Below, one piece after another: positions 1-11,730 of a stretch of DNA of 64,000 nucleotides. The position numbers and the translations under genes are program-made. Below the pieces are notes generated by a model that saw nothing but the letters and a program-made list of their open reading frames with translations, made no database searches and was not told where the DNA came from. The number at the start of each line of letters is the position of its first letter. Position 1 is the first letter of the stretch. The DNA is from Albugo candida (taxonomy: Eukaryota > Oomycota > Peronosporomycetes > Albuginales): assembly GCA_040437565.1 (NCBI GenBank), contig JBDOQK010000004.1:434001-498000 (forward strand). Reading direction: 5' to 3'.

Positions 1-1
1 A

Positions 2-1753
2 ACGATTTACGTAAGTGGATGGCAATCGTCATCAACAGCTTCGACGTCGAATGAACCAGGACCCGATGTGGCAGATTATCCAATGGATACTGTCCCGAAT
101 AAAGTAGATCAACTCTTTCGGGCGCAACAATTTCATGATCGTAAACAATATGAAATGAGAAGACGCTTAACAGATAGAGATCGTGCAGAAAACCCACCAG
201 TGGACTATCTTCGCCCGATTATTGCTGACGCGGATACCGGCCATGGTGGCCTGACTGCGGTTATGAAGCTAACTAAGATGTTCATTGAGCGTGGAGCCGC
301 TGGCATACATATCGAAGATCAAAAACCAGGAACGAAAAAGTGTGGTCACATGGGTGGCAAAGTCCTGGTTTCTACCCAAGAACATATTCAGCGCTTGGTC
401 GCCGCTAGACTTCTAGCTGACACACTCAAATCGCCGCTGGTCATTATCGCGCGAACTGACGCAGAAGCTTCAACATTACTAGATAACAATATTGACGGTC
501 GTGATCATCCCTTCATTATCGGAGCAACAAACATNNNNNNNNNNNNNNNNNNNNNNNNNNNNNNNNNNNNNNNNNNNNNNNNNNNNNNNNNNNNNNNNNN
601 NNNNNNNNNNNNNNNNNNNNNNNNNNNNNNNNNNCGTGCAGAAAACCCACCAGTGGACTATCTTCGCCCGATTATTGCTGACGCGGATACCGGCCATGGT
701 GGCCTGACTGCGGTTATGAAGCTAACTAAGATGTTCATTGAGCGTGGAGCCGCTGGCATACATATCGAAGATCAAAAACCAGGAACGAAAAAGTGTGGTC
801 ACATGGGTGGCAAAGTCCTGGTTTCTACCCAAGAACATATTCAGCGCTTGGTCGCCGCTAGACTTCTAGCTGACACACTCAAATCGCCGCTGGTCATTAT
901 CGCGCGAACTGACGCAGAAGCTTCAACATTACTAGATAACAATATTGACGGTCGTGATCATCCCTTCATTATCGGAGCAACAAACATGGAGACGGAGTCC
1001 TATGTCGAGGCTTCAAAGCGTGGTACAACTGAAGACTGGGATATCCGTGCCCGAGCTATGACTTACCCGGAAGCTGTACAATTTGCAATTGAGAAATCAA
1101 ATCATCCTGACAAGACAAAACAACTTGATACTTGGATCAGCAAGTATCCAGAAATGAATATATCTCAGATGAAAGCATATGCACTTGCAATGGGTCTCAA
1201 AATCATTTTTTGTTGGGAACGTGCTCGTACTGTCGAGGGCTACTATCGTATCAGGGGTGGCGTTGAGTACTGTATTGCGCGAGCAAGAGCGTACGGGGCA
1301 TACGCTGACGTTATTTGGATGGAGACAGCAAAGCCCGGGATGTCTCAAGCGAGACGATTTGCAGAGGGTGTTAAATCCAAACTTCCTCATCAAATGTTGG
1401 CATACAATCTATCCCCTTCTTTCAACTGGAATGCGGCTGGAATGAGCGATCGTGAAATTGAAAGTTTTGTTGATGACTTGGGCAAACTCGGTTTCTGTTG
1501 GCAATTTATCACGCTAGCAGGTTTTCATTGCGATTCACTTGCGATTACCCGATTTGCACGCGATTATCACCAAAGAAAGATGTTAGCGTATGTGGAAGGG
1601 ATCCAACGAGCCGAACGAGATGAACAGGTCGAAACCTTGAAACATCAAGCATGGTCAGGAACGGAGCTGGTCGACTCGATGCAAAATATCGTTACTGGTG
1701 GACTATCCTCGACTAAAACGATGGGTAGTGGTGTGACAGAATCGCAGTTCTGA
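2..1753 (+). CDS. ICL: Isocitrate lyase, 5'-truncated by window edge, internally duplicated by assembly
   Basis: Splits isocitrate into glyoxylate and succinate, the first committed step of the glyoxylate cycle, normally in peroxisomes or cytosol. The frame is already open at base 2 and reads a typical ICL N-terminal stretch ([18 protein letters not shown]), so the start lies left of the window; the GTG at 68 is not a start. The ICL signature with the catalytic cysteine ([10 protein letters not shown]) is present. Bases 182-534 recur exactly at 635-987 around a 100-N gap. Removing the 453-nt repeat keeps the frame and restores a single continuous domain. The protein ends GVTESQF, with no obvious SKL-type peroxisomal signal. 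The family call is very secure. Confidence 0.96.
   Translation, partial: TIYVSGWQSSSTASTSNEPGPDVADYPMDTVPNKVDQLFRAQQFHDRKQYEMRRRLTDRDRAENPPVDYLRPIIADADTGHGGLTAVMKLTKMFIERGAAGIHIEDQKPGTKKCGHMGGKVLVSTQEHIQRLVAARLLADTLKSPLVIIARTDAEASTLLDNNIDGRDHPFIIGATNXXXXXXXXXXXXXXXXXXXXXXXXXXXXXXXXXXRAENPPVDYLRPIIADADTGHGGLTAVMKLTKMFIERGAAGIHIEDQKPGTKKCGHMGGKVLVSTQEHIQRLVAARLLADTLKSPLVIIARTDAEASTLLDNNIDGRDHPFIIGATNMETESYVEASKRGTTEDWDIRARAMTYPEAVQFAIEKSNHPDKTKQLDTWISKYPEMNISQMKAYALAMGLKIIFCWERARTVEGYYRIRGGVEYCIARARAYGAYADVIWMETAKPGMSQARRFAEGVKSKLPHQMLAYNLSPSFNWNAAGMSDREIESFVDDLGKLGFCWQFITLAGFHCDSLAITRFARDYHQRKMLAYVEGIQRAERDEQVETLKHQAWSGTELVDSMQNIVTGGLSSTKTMGSGVTESQF
182..987. other. Gap 535-634 with 353-bp duplicated contig ends
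   Basis: Bases 182-534 and 635-987 are identical and flank exactly 100 N inside isocitrate lyase. This is an unmerged contig overlap, not a biological repeat. Confidence 0.93.
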
Positions 1754-4700
1754 ACAAGCTTAGCTGTGGTAGCACATAATGAAAGCAGCAATCTTATTCC
1801 CTTGCGTTTCTTGCTTCATTTCTCTCAAACGCTTTTCCGATTTCCATTCTCACCAGCGTGCGATGTCAATTTTGTTGCCAAGTTATCTGACAGAAACTTC
1901 GATCAATATGTTAGAACTCAGGGGCTCACTTTGCAGGCATCAATGCATAAGTCATTTGTGTGGATTTGGGAACATACGACTCTCCTATGCTGCCACTTGT
2001 GTGATATTTGTCGCCACAATCGATCTCACGCACTGAATATTGAATACTGATGTGAACCCTTCGCGTCAAGTAAAAGAATAAAGTTTCGATGCATCTTATA
2101 CCCTCGCTCTGCCAGCAACGTATTCCATCTCATGCACAAAGGTCCACCTGATGCAGCCACAACGAGCCTAAATGGTGTTTAAGAGAGGAGTTTAACAAGA
2201 CATCGGATGACTCTCACCGCCCATGGAATCTCTCTTTATTGACAAGAACCTTACTTCTGCCAGCATTCTGCTGCGTTGACAAAGAAAAAAAAGTCCAATA
2301 TATCGGTACAATGTGCGATAAAATGACGTCTACACCTTCATTCTTCTCCACTTACTTCTGCTCCATGCATGGTCAAGAAAATAAGGTAAACTGTGCACTG
2401 ATATCGAAGCATACGACTATTTGCTTTGGAGAATCGATATCCTATTTTGTGGTCAACTAAGGCCTTTACCCAATTTCGAAAGAAGCATGTTGCTTCCAGC
2501 AATACCAATTGTGTGCAATTTTACGTTTGTCACTTTTCCCACCAACTATAAATGCACAACGTGTTCCCTTATGATTGCTATATAGATGCACGAACTGCCA
2601 CTTTCGCAGCATGTGCAATGTAGTGAGCGCCAAGCAGAAGGATATGGAAAAAAAGAACATGTCGTAAGCGTTGAATTTACCAGCATCCCTTTACAATAAA
2701 CTTGCCAGACTTCAAGATGTTAATTTCTGATGATTTGATTTTTGAAACAGGAGAAGCAGTGTCGTAATGCACCTGTACTTGAATTCTCATAATCAGAGTA
2801 AGCAAAAACTTGGATAGGCAATTTCGTTTGCCTATCTTTCATTTTCGATGTCTTGATACAAAATAGTCTGGAAGCTATAACTGGCATTCCTATTACGCTG
2901 GACGTGTTATTCTTTGTAGTATTGAAGTGGACCTAAAAAGTTTCCGTTTGGTTAGCTACATAGACTTGAAGATGAACAACCACTAGACCTCAGTAGCGTA
3001 CTGCTCGATACAATGGTGGAGTCTTTCTCGAAATATTTCCTGCAATAATGGTACAACATGTCCCAGACTTGACAAAAGTTTAGACAACACTGCTTCCGCA
3101 GGCTTGATTTTACTTTTTGTAGAAATATTGCATCACTAACTGGATAGGACCGTATCCGACTAAGAAGTGATAACGCTCTGGATCTAGCGTAGAGATCTTC
3201 AGCAAAATAGACTAGCTATTCCCACGATGCCGTTGCCTAAATGACATGGAATGATACACTACACGTTCTATTGAGGTTGATAATGTGCAATTTCTGCAGA
3301 ATAGTACGTTATGTTCATTTCGCAAACTTTCTGTGCAAATTTGTCGCTGCGAGGGGCTTGAAGTGCAAGGAATTTAATGGAGGATATGAAAGAGACATTG
3401 ACGGCTTCTAATTCATTAGTAGCACACTGATGCTACAAAGCCCGATAATTGGTTGTTGATATTGATGCTGACTGTGGCTGCTTGGATGAATGCGCATGGT
3501 GCTTATTTGTCAATTGTGAAAATTTGATCCTAAGCCATTTATTTTGCTATCGCTCTATAACAAGCATTATTCCATTTTCCTGAATATTCTATAACCAGCG
3601 AATTCATGGCTAGCTGTAGCGAGATTGTTCAGCTAGATCAGACACAATTGGTCCGATTTCAGCATCAACATTTTAATTACTACATAATAGAAAGCTTGGC
3701 ACGATGTGTTGTATTGCGTATTCCGCGAAGAGTTGCGCAACTATTTCATTGTGCTCATTTCCCAATTGTTCTGCGTTTGCATCGATGGCACGTGTATACA
3801 CTCAAAAGATTGTTTTCGTGATGACAAGGAAAGTATGCACAGTCATAATCCTTTGTAGGTTTCAAGAAGAATGCATTATAATGCTGTTTGATGATTCAGT
3901 AAGCAAATCTTATAACGAAGAAATCTGATAGGGACACTTTGGTCGACAAATCGACTTAAAGTAGCAAAAGCTACTGCATGAAATATTTGATTATCACTTG
4001 GTGCTACAGTATAAGGCTGTACGACACATGTGTCTTAGTCATTAGATTTAGGTCATTGAGAACTCGACAAATGTACAATAAGAAAGTTATGATTGATTTA
4101 TGATATACAGAGATACGAAAACTGGAGTATTTGTTGTATTCATAATCGGAAGAAGGCTACATATAATTTTCCTGTGGGAATGGAAGCATCTAATCAAGAG
4201 TGAATAACGCAAGAACACATGTTCAACTTGTTACAGTGTTAATTCCACCGGAAAAAGGTGTTCATGTGCGCCTTCGTGGCCTCTGAACAGAAGTACATCG
4301 AAGAAATTGTCTAAGATAACTATTCATGTTGAACAGAGGCATGATCCGAGGCCACTTTTTCATGTCAGTTTATGATCTCGATATCTCGCAAATTGCTTTT
4401 ACTTTGACGATCGAGTCTGTAAAACCTATTATGAGAAGAAGAGAACAAGATGATAATAGAATTTGGATCATCGGATCTGTCATCATTAGTACGAGGCTCA
4501 TAATCGCGCGGTATTTAAATTTTTTTTTGCGACGTGAACTTCACTTACAAGCCAGCACGATGGATGACTCTTGAATCAATTGATACTAATCAAATAAGCT
4601 CTGCTGTGTGAATGACCAGTAATTGCGTAATCAAGTCACAAGCAAATGAAATGAGAGGAACCTCAATAATAATTACTAAGTGACTTCACATTTAACTTTA

Positions 4701-5613
4701 TCTGTTGCCATACAAATGTATGTACATACGCTTTGGAAGCAATTCTAGCTGATCGGAAAGCTGTGTTTCCGTTTGGTAGCAGGCTAGTGCAATTATGATG
4801 GGCTCTCTTATGTGGATGGGCCTTATTGCGGATCATTCTGCACAGAGACATGATTGTCATATCGCCTCATGCCGATTCGGTGTAATGAGTAGATACATCT
4901 TCTTACTATAACGACAGTCGGCTATACATGGATCATTGTATATCTAGCTACGAGGACCTCTTTTAAAGCCACGGCGTCATACGGCCTTCAGGATTGCATA
5001 CAACGATTACAATGGTACTAGATGTCTGGTATCCGAAAGAGATAGTCATGCAATAGAGCAAATACCAATTCCGAATAGATTCAACATCAAAAAGTGATCA
5101 ATTCATTATGTATGGCTTGCAGAAAAATTCTTCCAGAGGAAGTCCAACAACTCATTTCGCCGTTTACCGGAGTTTGTAAAACGCATTGAAGAGAAGTAGA
5201 TAGATATCGCGACTAACATAAATTGAAGAAAATACCCTTGAAAAGGTACATGGCAATAATCAAGCAGAAAGAAGCTCACGTTGGTTGAAATCGTCACAAT
5301 CCAGCAAAAAGCTCTTATAGCGGACGAGAATTTTGAACTATAATCGTCTAGGGACCTCGAAGCTGAAATATTCAGCGGGAAATACTTGATTCGATGATGG
5401 AAAGTTGGCTCGAGAAATTAAGACGGCAGTGAAGTCTTGATATTCGATAATGCCCGCGATGATTCTCCAGAATGACAGCGGCTGTGAATATTCGAACGAG
5501 TATCTTCTCAAACGATTAAATGAAATCGGGTTGAGTAAAATCATCAACTCAGGTGTTTCGCTGAAAATTCAGAGTATACCGCCAAGCTGAAGTAGCAATA
5601 CAGTTGTGGACTA
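1754..5613. other. Gene-poor intergenic DNA
   Basis: Only short, unrelated open frames are present (longest about 90 codons, several lacking ATG). I recognised no protein family, RNA gene or simple repeat array. Decayed transposon DNA is likely, because a Copia remnant lies just to the right, but I cannot identify it here. Confidence 0.5.
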
Positions 5614-5699
5614 ACTACGAGGACTTGTTTCGAAGCTGATTATATGTTTTTCAAATGCACACAAATTGTACCCTCCATACAAACAGCATAGGAGGACAG

Positions 5700-6150
5700 T
5701 AGCCGCTAGAAAACATCAGAATCGACAGATCGGATAATGAGTACAAACATAAATAGCCTTGATAATTCATGTCGTCTGGTGCACAAAATCACGATGTTTG
5801 CTTACTATTTCCTTATTGCAAAAGCCATTACTGTTGGACTATCCACCATGAAAGCAGAATCCACGTCGGATATTCCAGCGGGAAAGGATTATTGGGGCTG
5901 CGTGAGCTACTGATCAAATTGGATTGCAACGTAGCAGTATTACCGATGACGATGAAGATGGAGATTCAAGCGACCTTCATCACTTGAAAATCAAGCATCA
6001 CTCGACGCATGCGAAGCATGTTGACATTAGGCTGAAAACACATTCAGTATTATGACAAGAAAGGTATCGCAACCTAGCTACGTCCCAACCGAAGCGTTGG
6101 CAGCTGACCTGCTCGCGAAAGCTTCAACACTGTTCGGCTGCGAGACTTGT
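5700..6150 (+). pseudogene. Frameshifted Copia RNase H remnant
   Basis: Plus-strand frames spell pieces of a Ty1/Copia polyprotein. Near 5723 there is an integrase-like scrap (IRIDRSDNEY). An RNase H stretch at about 5848-5985 reads STMKAE, then after a frame change GLLGLRELL and PMTMKMEIQA. At about 6010-6115 it continues in other frames as HAKHVDIRLK and PSYVPTEALAADLLAKA, the usual RNase H C-terminus. Several frameshifts and stops separate them, so the copy is dead. No LTRs were identified. Confidence 0.65.
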
Positions 6151-8971
6151 AGATATTGTACTCTTTGGATCAAGTCATGGTAAGAAGTAAAACGGAAACG
6201 TTGTGACAGGCGATGGATGCATCGTCGAGGAATGTCGGTTCAAAGTAGACTTTCAAGTCTCTTACGCGTCACATTACGTCACAAGGCTTGGGATATTTAT
6301 GTGTACGAGGAAATGTCCATTATGTATAGGATGACCGGCTCATAAATGCTGATGATTTGGCCCTGCACGTCTTCCTAGCCGTTAAGCGATATTGTTGAGT
6401 TGTCCAGCTCTCGTACCCCTTATCAGACAAGCAACCTTCATCGTAGTCTCAAACAAGATACTCGTGCACAAGGATTAAGCTATATGACGCCTCTGAGACA
6501 TTCCGAAGTCGCTTTGAGGATTTCCTTGGGAAAAGTTGGTCATGGACTTCATTGCCAACTATCGCTTTAGCGGAAAGTTTCCGGAGTCTTCTACTCCCAT
6601 TTTTAATTTCTCTTCTATCTGTGGAAGCTACCGACTAACGCACTCGATTACTGTGTTTAAAGCGGTAGTACCAGTCAGCTTCGACACTGCCAAATGTACC
6701 AAATCTTGGATCTTGCGTCGAATGGTACGTATGACAGTCATGCTGCGTGTCGATGTGATATATAGTCATACTGGGATTACAAGGCTGCTTGCAGTATATA
6801 AATTTCTTCATGGCTAATGCATTAGTACTCCCAGATCGTGATAGTTACCTTCTGATGGTAGAGAACAAACATAATTTTCCAAGCTCGGACTTTTCTGTGT
6901 GGCTTGAGCTTTCTATCTAATAGCAGATGGTAAATTGTTGCTATTCTTTCGCCACTTCTGATAAACGATTACAGCAGAAGCTGGATTTTCGGCCTAGTCA
7001 ACATCATCATTTAATTTTTCTGAGCTTCACATCCTCATTTATTTTCCTGTCCAAAAAAATTGCTTTATAACGTACTATTACCTAATAGATGTGTTGCGTT
7101 AATTGAAGCCTTTTTGGTTGTTCTTTGTAATCCTGTTGTCATAGTAGTAGCAGCAGCGATGCAGGCTGTTGTCGCTTTTTTGTCGGGAAACTATACAAAT
7201 AGCCAGTTTTGCCAAGCTTTAGCTGCTGATGCATGGAAAAAGCTTTGTCAAAAAGCAACCTTCTTTGCTGGAGCCGCAGATGTTGCTATACAAAGTCACG
7301 ACATCAACTGCCGTCAAATTTACCCAAATTTGCAAAACGAACGCAAGAACATTTGAATACTATCTTCCAAACTTTTATCGATTCCGCGCTCAATCATTAA
7401 AAAAAAGGCGCAACCTAAATGAATGCTCTCGATGGTGATCAGGGACTTCTATTTACATAGGTACAAAATCTGGAGACCATATCAAGTGCTTTACTCCTCT
7501 TTTTATGGTATTGTGGTCCATATTTGATTTCGAACGCAATGACTCGCTCGCAGCCTAACTGCTGTTAGTTCACTTCTGAGAAAACGTCGCGTGGAGGAGA
7601 ATGGCCTGAGTCCCGCATCGCTTACTTTGCGTAAAACACTCTATTTCACCGCAGACCACCGGCCTGAAAACATTGCAAAACATCGTGCTTGATCAACCCT
7701 GGGTATGGCATAGATTTAGCACACAACTTGAGGCACACGGTGTGCTGAGTGGATGTATTTAAGTATTATACAGCGTCTGCCAATTCAGCACGAGAACGAG
7801 ATTTTCATCGTCCAGAAATTGGGTTCCATTCAAGCACTCGTTGCCGCTGTATCGGCTCTTTACAAGGGCAAATAAAATTGCTGTGCAAATTGTTGGCAGT
7901 AACACTAAACTCCTCAATACATTATCTGTCTGCGAGTGTGGCTTTTTTCCATTCGTTGAGCAATTTAATCCAGTGCTTCTCGGACTAGAACAATGCTTCG
8001 CAGCGATTCTAAGATCGCACGCAATGAAGAGATATCATATAATTTTGGTAATGATTGGGTACTTGTCGATGGTTACACCATACACGGTATTTCGTTTTAC
8101 TTTCGAAGCACCATCCCTTTACTGAACATAGTCATGATGCACGAAGGATAACACCATTCGCGGCTCTTACTATAACTCGATGATACGGATACATTCCACG
8201 ATTAAATACCAACTCACCCAATCCACTCAGATCGCCTTTTCCTTATATTGTATCTCAATTCTTCGCTGACTTTGGCAAAATACTACACTCATTAAACTTA
8301 AGTGATTATATTCACTTCAACATCTCTGTAGATAGTCCGCAGGATGAGCGTATCACCTCTAAGTATACATCTCTCAAGATGCAGCATACTCCTTACAGAA
8401 AAAGTGCACTCAATGCCACGTGAGTCTAATAACACCTATCCCGAAGGGTTCGACACAAGTCACATATGAGATGTTCTAACCATTGTTTTGCTCCCTTTTC
8501 TTAATTGTGAGCCTCTGGCTTCTTGCCGTGTGTTTTGCTTAAACACAGCATGAACGCACCAAACGCACGGTAGGATGGCTGCTAGATAACAGCGAAAACT
8601 CGCACTTTCCAAGTTTAAGGTAATGATAGACGTTTTCTTTAGTTTTGCAAGCCAAACAGATCGCTGCATTGTTTGATCAAGCATGCGTCCTGTACCGGGC
8701 CAGAATTAGCTTTTATAAGCTGTTTTGCTTGAATGCATCAAACAGCTGCATGATCGGTTATTAATAAGAACGAACCAATGAGAGGTCTTATGAAACCGGT
8801 TTGATGCGGAAAAATGCCAAGTACCGAGCCTTTACGCTGAATACAGGTCATCGTACAAGCTAATCCGAGACATATGATTCAGCCAAGACCGTTATGACGG
8901 GGCTGAAGCGGTTATACGATATTATACGGTCGGTATAGAGATTTTACATCACTTGCAATTTTTCCTCTCAA
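6151..8971. other. Gene-poor intergenic DNA
   Basis: No gene recognised. A 66-codon ATG frame at about 7160-7356 has no family resemblance. The last few hundred bases presumably contain the promoter of the transporter at 8972. Confidence 0.45.
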
Positions 8972-9901
8972 ATGCTTGTCGCAAGCGGTATCTCCTTAGC
9001 TTTTCTAAACTCGATAATCAACGCTCTATGTGATCCGTTGCGCAAATATTTGACAAACTATTTGAATCCCTTTGCTATCGTGGCTAAACGTGGGATGATT
9101 CAAGCTCCTGTGTTTTGTTTATGGGCGTTATACGACTGCGATTTCATACTGCCAAGATTAAACAATGTATTTTGGACGTCTGTCTGCATCAGTGGACTTA
9201 TAAATGTTGCTACGAGCTACTTGTACAACCGCAGCATCCAAATCTCGACCATATCCGCAACAGTTCCGTACCTATCATTCACACCGGGTTTCTTGGTCAT
9301 TCTAGCGTTTCTCGTGCTTGGAGAAATACCGTCATCTGTTGGTGTCATTGGAATTTTATTTGCAGCTATGGGTGGGATGTGGCTGCAAGGAGGCTGCAAA
9401 GCGGAAAGCACGCTAGCTGACAAGAAAATAGACGAAAGCAAAGGAGCCACCTACATGACTCTAGTAGCATTTTTGTGGAGTGTCACAAATGTTTTCGATA
9501 AGATTGGGGTTCAGCACTCGACACCGGTTGTGTATGGTGCAGCCATTCAGGTTGTTGTGACAACATTGAGTTTTATCCTCAGCCGTTTGCTGCCCACGGA
9601 GAGCTTTGATCATGCGATTTACGCTCCATTAGGTGAGAAAAAGCCAAAAACACCTTGGGGTATGGTTATACTGGCAGGTCTCACCAGTGTGATTTCATAT
9701 TATGTCAATTTGCTAGCAACCCAACAACTGGAAGTCTCTTACGTGATCGCAATTAAACGGTCTGGATGCATATGGAGTGCCTTATTAGGAAAATATCTCT
9801 TTCACGAACCTAATTTTTGCAGGAAGATGCCAAGCATTTCGCTCATGTTCGTAGGTGTTGTCTGCATTATTCTCAGCAATAATATGCCACCAGCTACGTA
9901 A
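8972..9901 (+). CDS. DMT/EamA-like membrane transporter
   Basis: Single-exon 309-residue polytopic membrane protein with about ten hydrophobic segments in two similar halves, the pattern of the drug/metabolite transporter (EamA) superfamily. Each half ends with a segment typical of EamA repeats (GVIGILFAAMGGMWL in the first, MFVGVVCIILSN at the C-terminus). A charged loop around residues 148-160 separates the halves. The substrate cannot be told from sequence; a metabolite exporter or nucleotide-sugar-like carrier are both possible. It is convergent with riboflavin kinase, whose stop lies 97 bp downstream on the other strand. Confidence 0.8.
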   Translation: MLVASGISLAFLNSIINALCDPLRKYLTNYLNPFAIVAKRGMIQAPVFCLWALYDCDFILPRLNNVFWTSVCISGLINVATSYLYNRSIQISTISATVPYLSFTPGFLVILAFLVLGEIPSSVGVIGILFAAMGGMWLQGGCKAESTLADKKIDESKGATYMTLVAFLWSVTNVFDKIGVQHSTPVVYGAAIQVVVTTLSFILSRLLPTESFDHAIYAPLGEKKPKTPWGMVILAGLTSVISYYVNLLATQQLEVSYVIAIKRSGCIWSALLGKYLFHEPNFCRKMPSISLMFVGVVCIILSNNMPPAT

Positions 9902-9998
9902 TACATTTCTAAATCTATATCTATCTACCACGAGCCCCTCGTTCCTTGCCTGTTCACACTGTCTCGTTTTATTTGATGTTGAGCGCACGTCAGATAGT

Positions 9999-10515
9999 TC
10001 AATCTTGCTTTTGGAAAAAAATGTCGTTTTTTGAGGCAGTTTGTTCTGCTTGATCCAACCAAACTTCAGACTGCTTGATATCGTTTTGAATGGTAGCAAT
10101 AAGGCTATCTAGAGATGGAAAGTTCAACTCAGGTCGTAAATATCCACAAATAAGAAGTTTCACGGTTGCGCCATAAAAGTCTTTCTCAAAGTGATGGAGA
10201 AGATGGGGCTCAACTGTTTTGACCTTCATATACAACCAATTTTATTAGTTTTCAGAAAAGTGCCACAAGCGTTTGACGTACTTCATTTTTAAAATAAGGA
10301 TTCCATCCAATGCTTGCGACCGCTTTGTAGGGTCCTTGATCATTCACTGTTGCCCAACCACAATAAATCCCAGTGGGAAGCTGCTCAAGCTTTTCCCCCA
10401 AATCCTCACGACACAAATTTGCGGTAGGACATCCCAGCTGTTTTCCACCTCGGCCAAAACCTTCCACAACCTTCGCCTGAAGATAAATCAAGTCTTTCAA
10501 TCCTTGGATTCCGCT
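9999..10515 (-). CDS. RFK: Riboflavin kinase (complete copy)
   Basis: ATP-dependent phosphorylation of riboflavin to FMN. Two exons: 10515-10282 and 10223-9999, with a 58-nt GT-AG intron at 10224-10281; 152 residues, matching the family's single-domain size (about 155). Visible signatures are GFGRGGKQLGCPTAN (flavin/ATP site), GIYCGW, SIGWNPYFKNE, then EPHLLHHFEKDFYG and ICGYLRPE in exon 2. The first ATG (10515) gives MSGIQGLKDL; the longer frame would need a GTG. The gene is divergent from the RING gene at 10611 with only 95 bp between starts, so a shared promoter is likely. Part of this gene recurs downstream as an assembly duplicate. Confidence 0.93.
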
Positions 10516-10610
10516 CATTAGCCAAAGTGTCGGCACTCGTACTTAAGAAGCATTCTACAGTTTTTACAGTTGAATGTTGGTCATAGAATAGCGAGAACAT
10601 TCGCGATCGG

Positions 10611-11046
10611 ATGGCAGCTCCAACATCTTTGATGCTGAACGCGGTACCAAAGCAGCAACAGGATAATCACATAGTGCAAAACGGGCGACAGAATAATCCC
10701 TTTGTTTCGCAACAATACATCGGAACTGAAGATTGTAATACGGAGACTGACGGCCAAGCAGCGTCATCACGTGATGCGCCTCGGAATGGTCCGATGCAAA
10801 ATAGAAGAAAAGTTTACCGGCCAATACAAACGAACGATCGTAAAAAACCTGCTCAAGCTTTCGAACAGTCCGATAGCACAAGTGGTAACGGGAGGTCGAA
10901 GAAAACGAAGAAGCCACCGTTGAAGCCGAAGCGGCAACAAAACCAAGTCGACGACGGTACAAAGGGCACTACTAACGCACAAAGATCTATTAAAGCATCA
11001 ACAGTAGAAGAACGGGCAAAAGCGAGAGAGTATTGTGTTGTATGCA
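10611..11046 (+). CDS. ZNF598-like RING gene, 5' fragment (assembly duplicate)
   Basis: Identical to 11731-12166. It encodes the first 145 residues and stops at the 100-N gap, inside the RING (AREYCVVC). This is the left contig's copy of the start of the gene annotated at 11731-15342 and should not be counted as a second locus. It is the copy that sits next to the complete riboflavin kinase. Confidence 0.9.
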
Positions 11047-11146
11047 NNNNNNNNNNNNNNNNNNNNNNNNNNNNNNNNNNNNNNNNNNNNNNNNNNNNNN
11101 NNNNNNNNNNNNNNNNNNNNNNNNNNNNNNNNNNNNNNNNNNNNNN

Positions 11147-11635
11147 TTTTTTGAGGCAGTTTGTTCTGCTTGATCCAACCAAACTTCAGACTGCTTGATA
11201 TCGTTTTGAATGGTAGCAATAAGGCTATCTAGAGATGGAAAGTTCAACTCAGGTCGTAAATATCCACAAATAAGAAGTTTCACGGTTGCGCCATAAAAGT
11301 CTTTCTCAAAGTGATGGAGAAGATGGGGCTCAACTGTTTTGACCTTCATATACAACCAATTTTATTAGTTTTCAGAAAAGTGCCACAAGCGTTTGACGTA
11401 CTTCATTTTTAAAATAAGGATTCCATCCAATGCTTGCGACCGCTTTGTAGGGTCCTTGATCATTCACTGTTGCCCAACCACAATAAATCCCAGTGGGAAG
11501 CTGCTCAAGCTTTTCCCCCAAATCCTCACGACACAAATTTGCGGTAGGACATCCCAGCTGTTTTCCACCTCGGCCAAAACCTTCCACAACCTTCGCCTGA
11601 AGATAAATCAAGTCTTTCAATCCTTGGATTCCGCT
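11147..11635 (-). CDS. RFK: Riboflavin kinase, truncated assembly duplicate
   Basis: Exact copy of 10027-10515: exon 1 is 11635-11402 and exon 2 runs into the gap at 11147, so the last residues are missing. The 3' end is present only in the first copy. This is a false duplication from contig overlap. Confidence 0.9.
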
Positions 11636-11730
11636 CATTAGCCAAAGTGTCGGCACTCGTACTTAAGAAGCATTCTACAGTTTTTACAGTTGAATGTTGG
11701 TCATAGAATAGCGAGAACATTCGCGATCGG

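Noticed and set aside
7060-7356. Small secreted-protein candidate
   Set aside because: The hydrophobic N-terminus belongs to a frame starting with TTG; from the first ATG there is no signal peptide and no known motif.
9999-11635. Tandem duplication of riboflavin kinase and the RING gene
   Set aside because: Copies are identical to the base, including intron and intergenic DNA, and break exactly at 100-N gaps; an assembly artefact explains everything.
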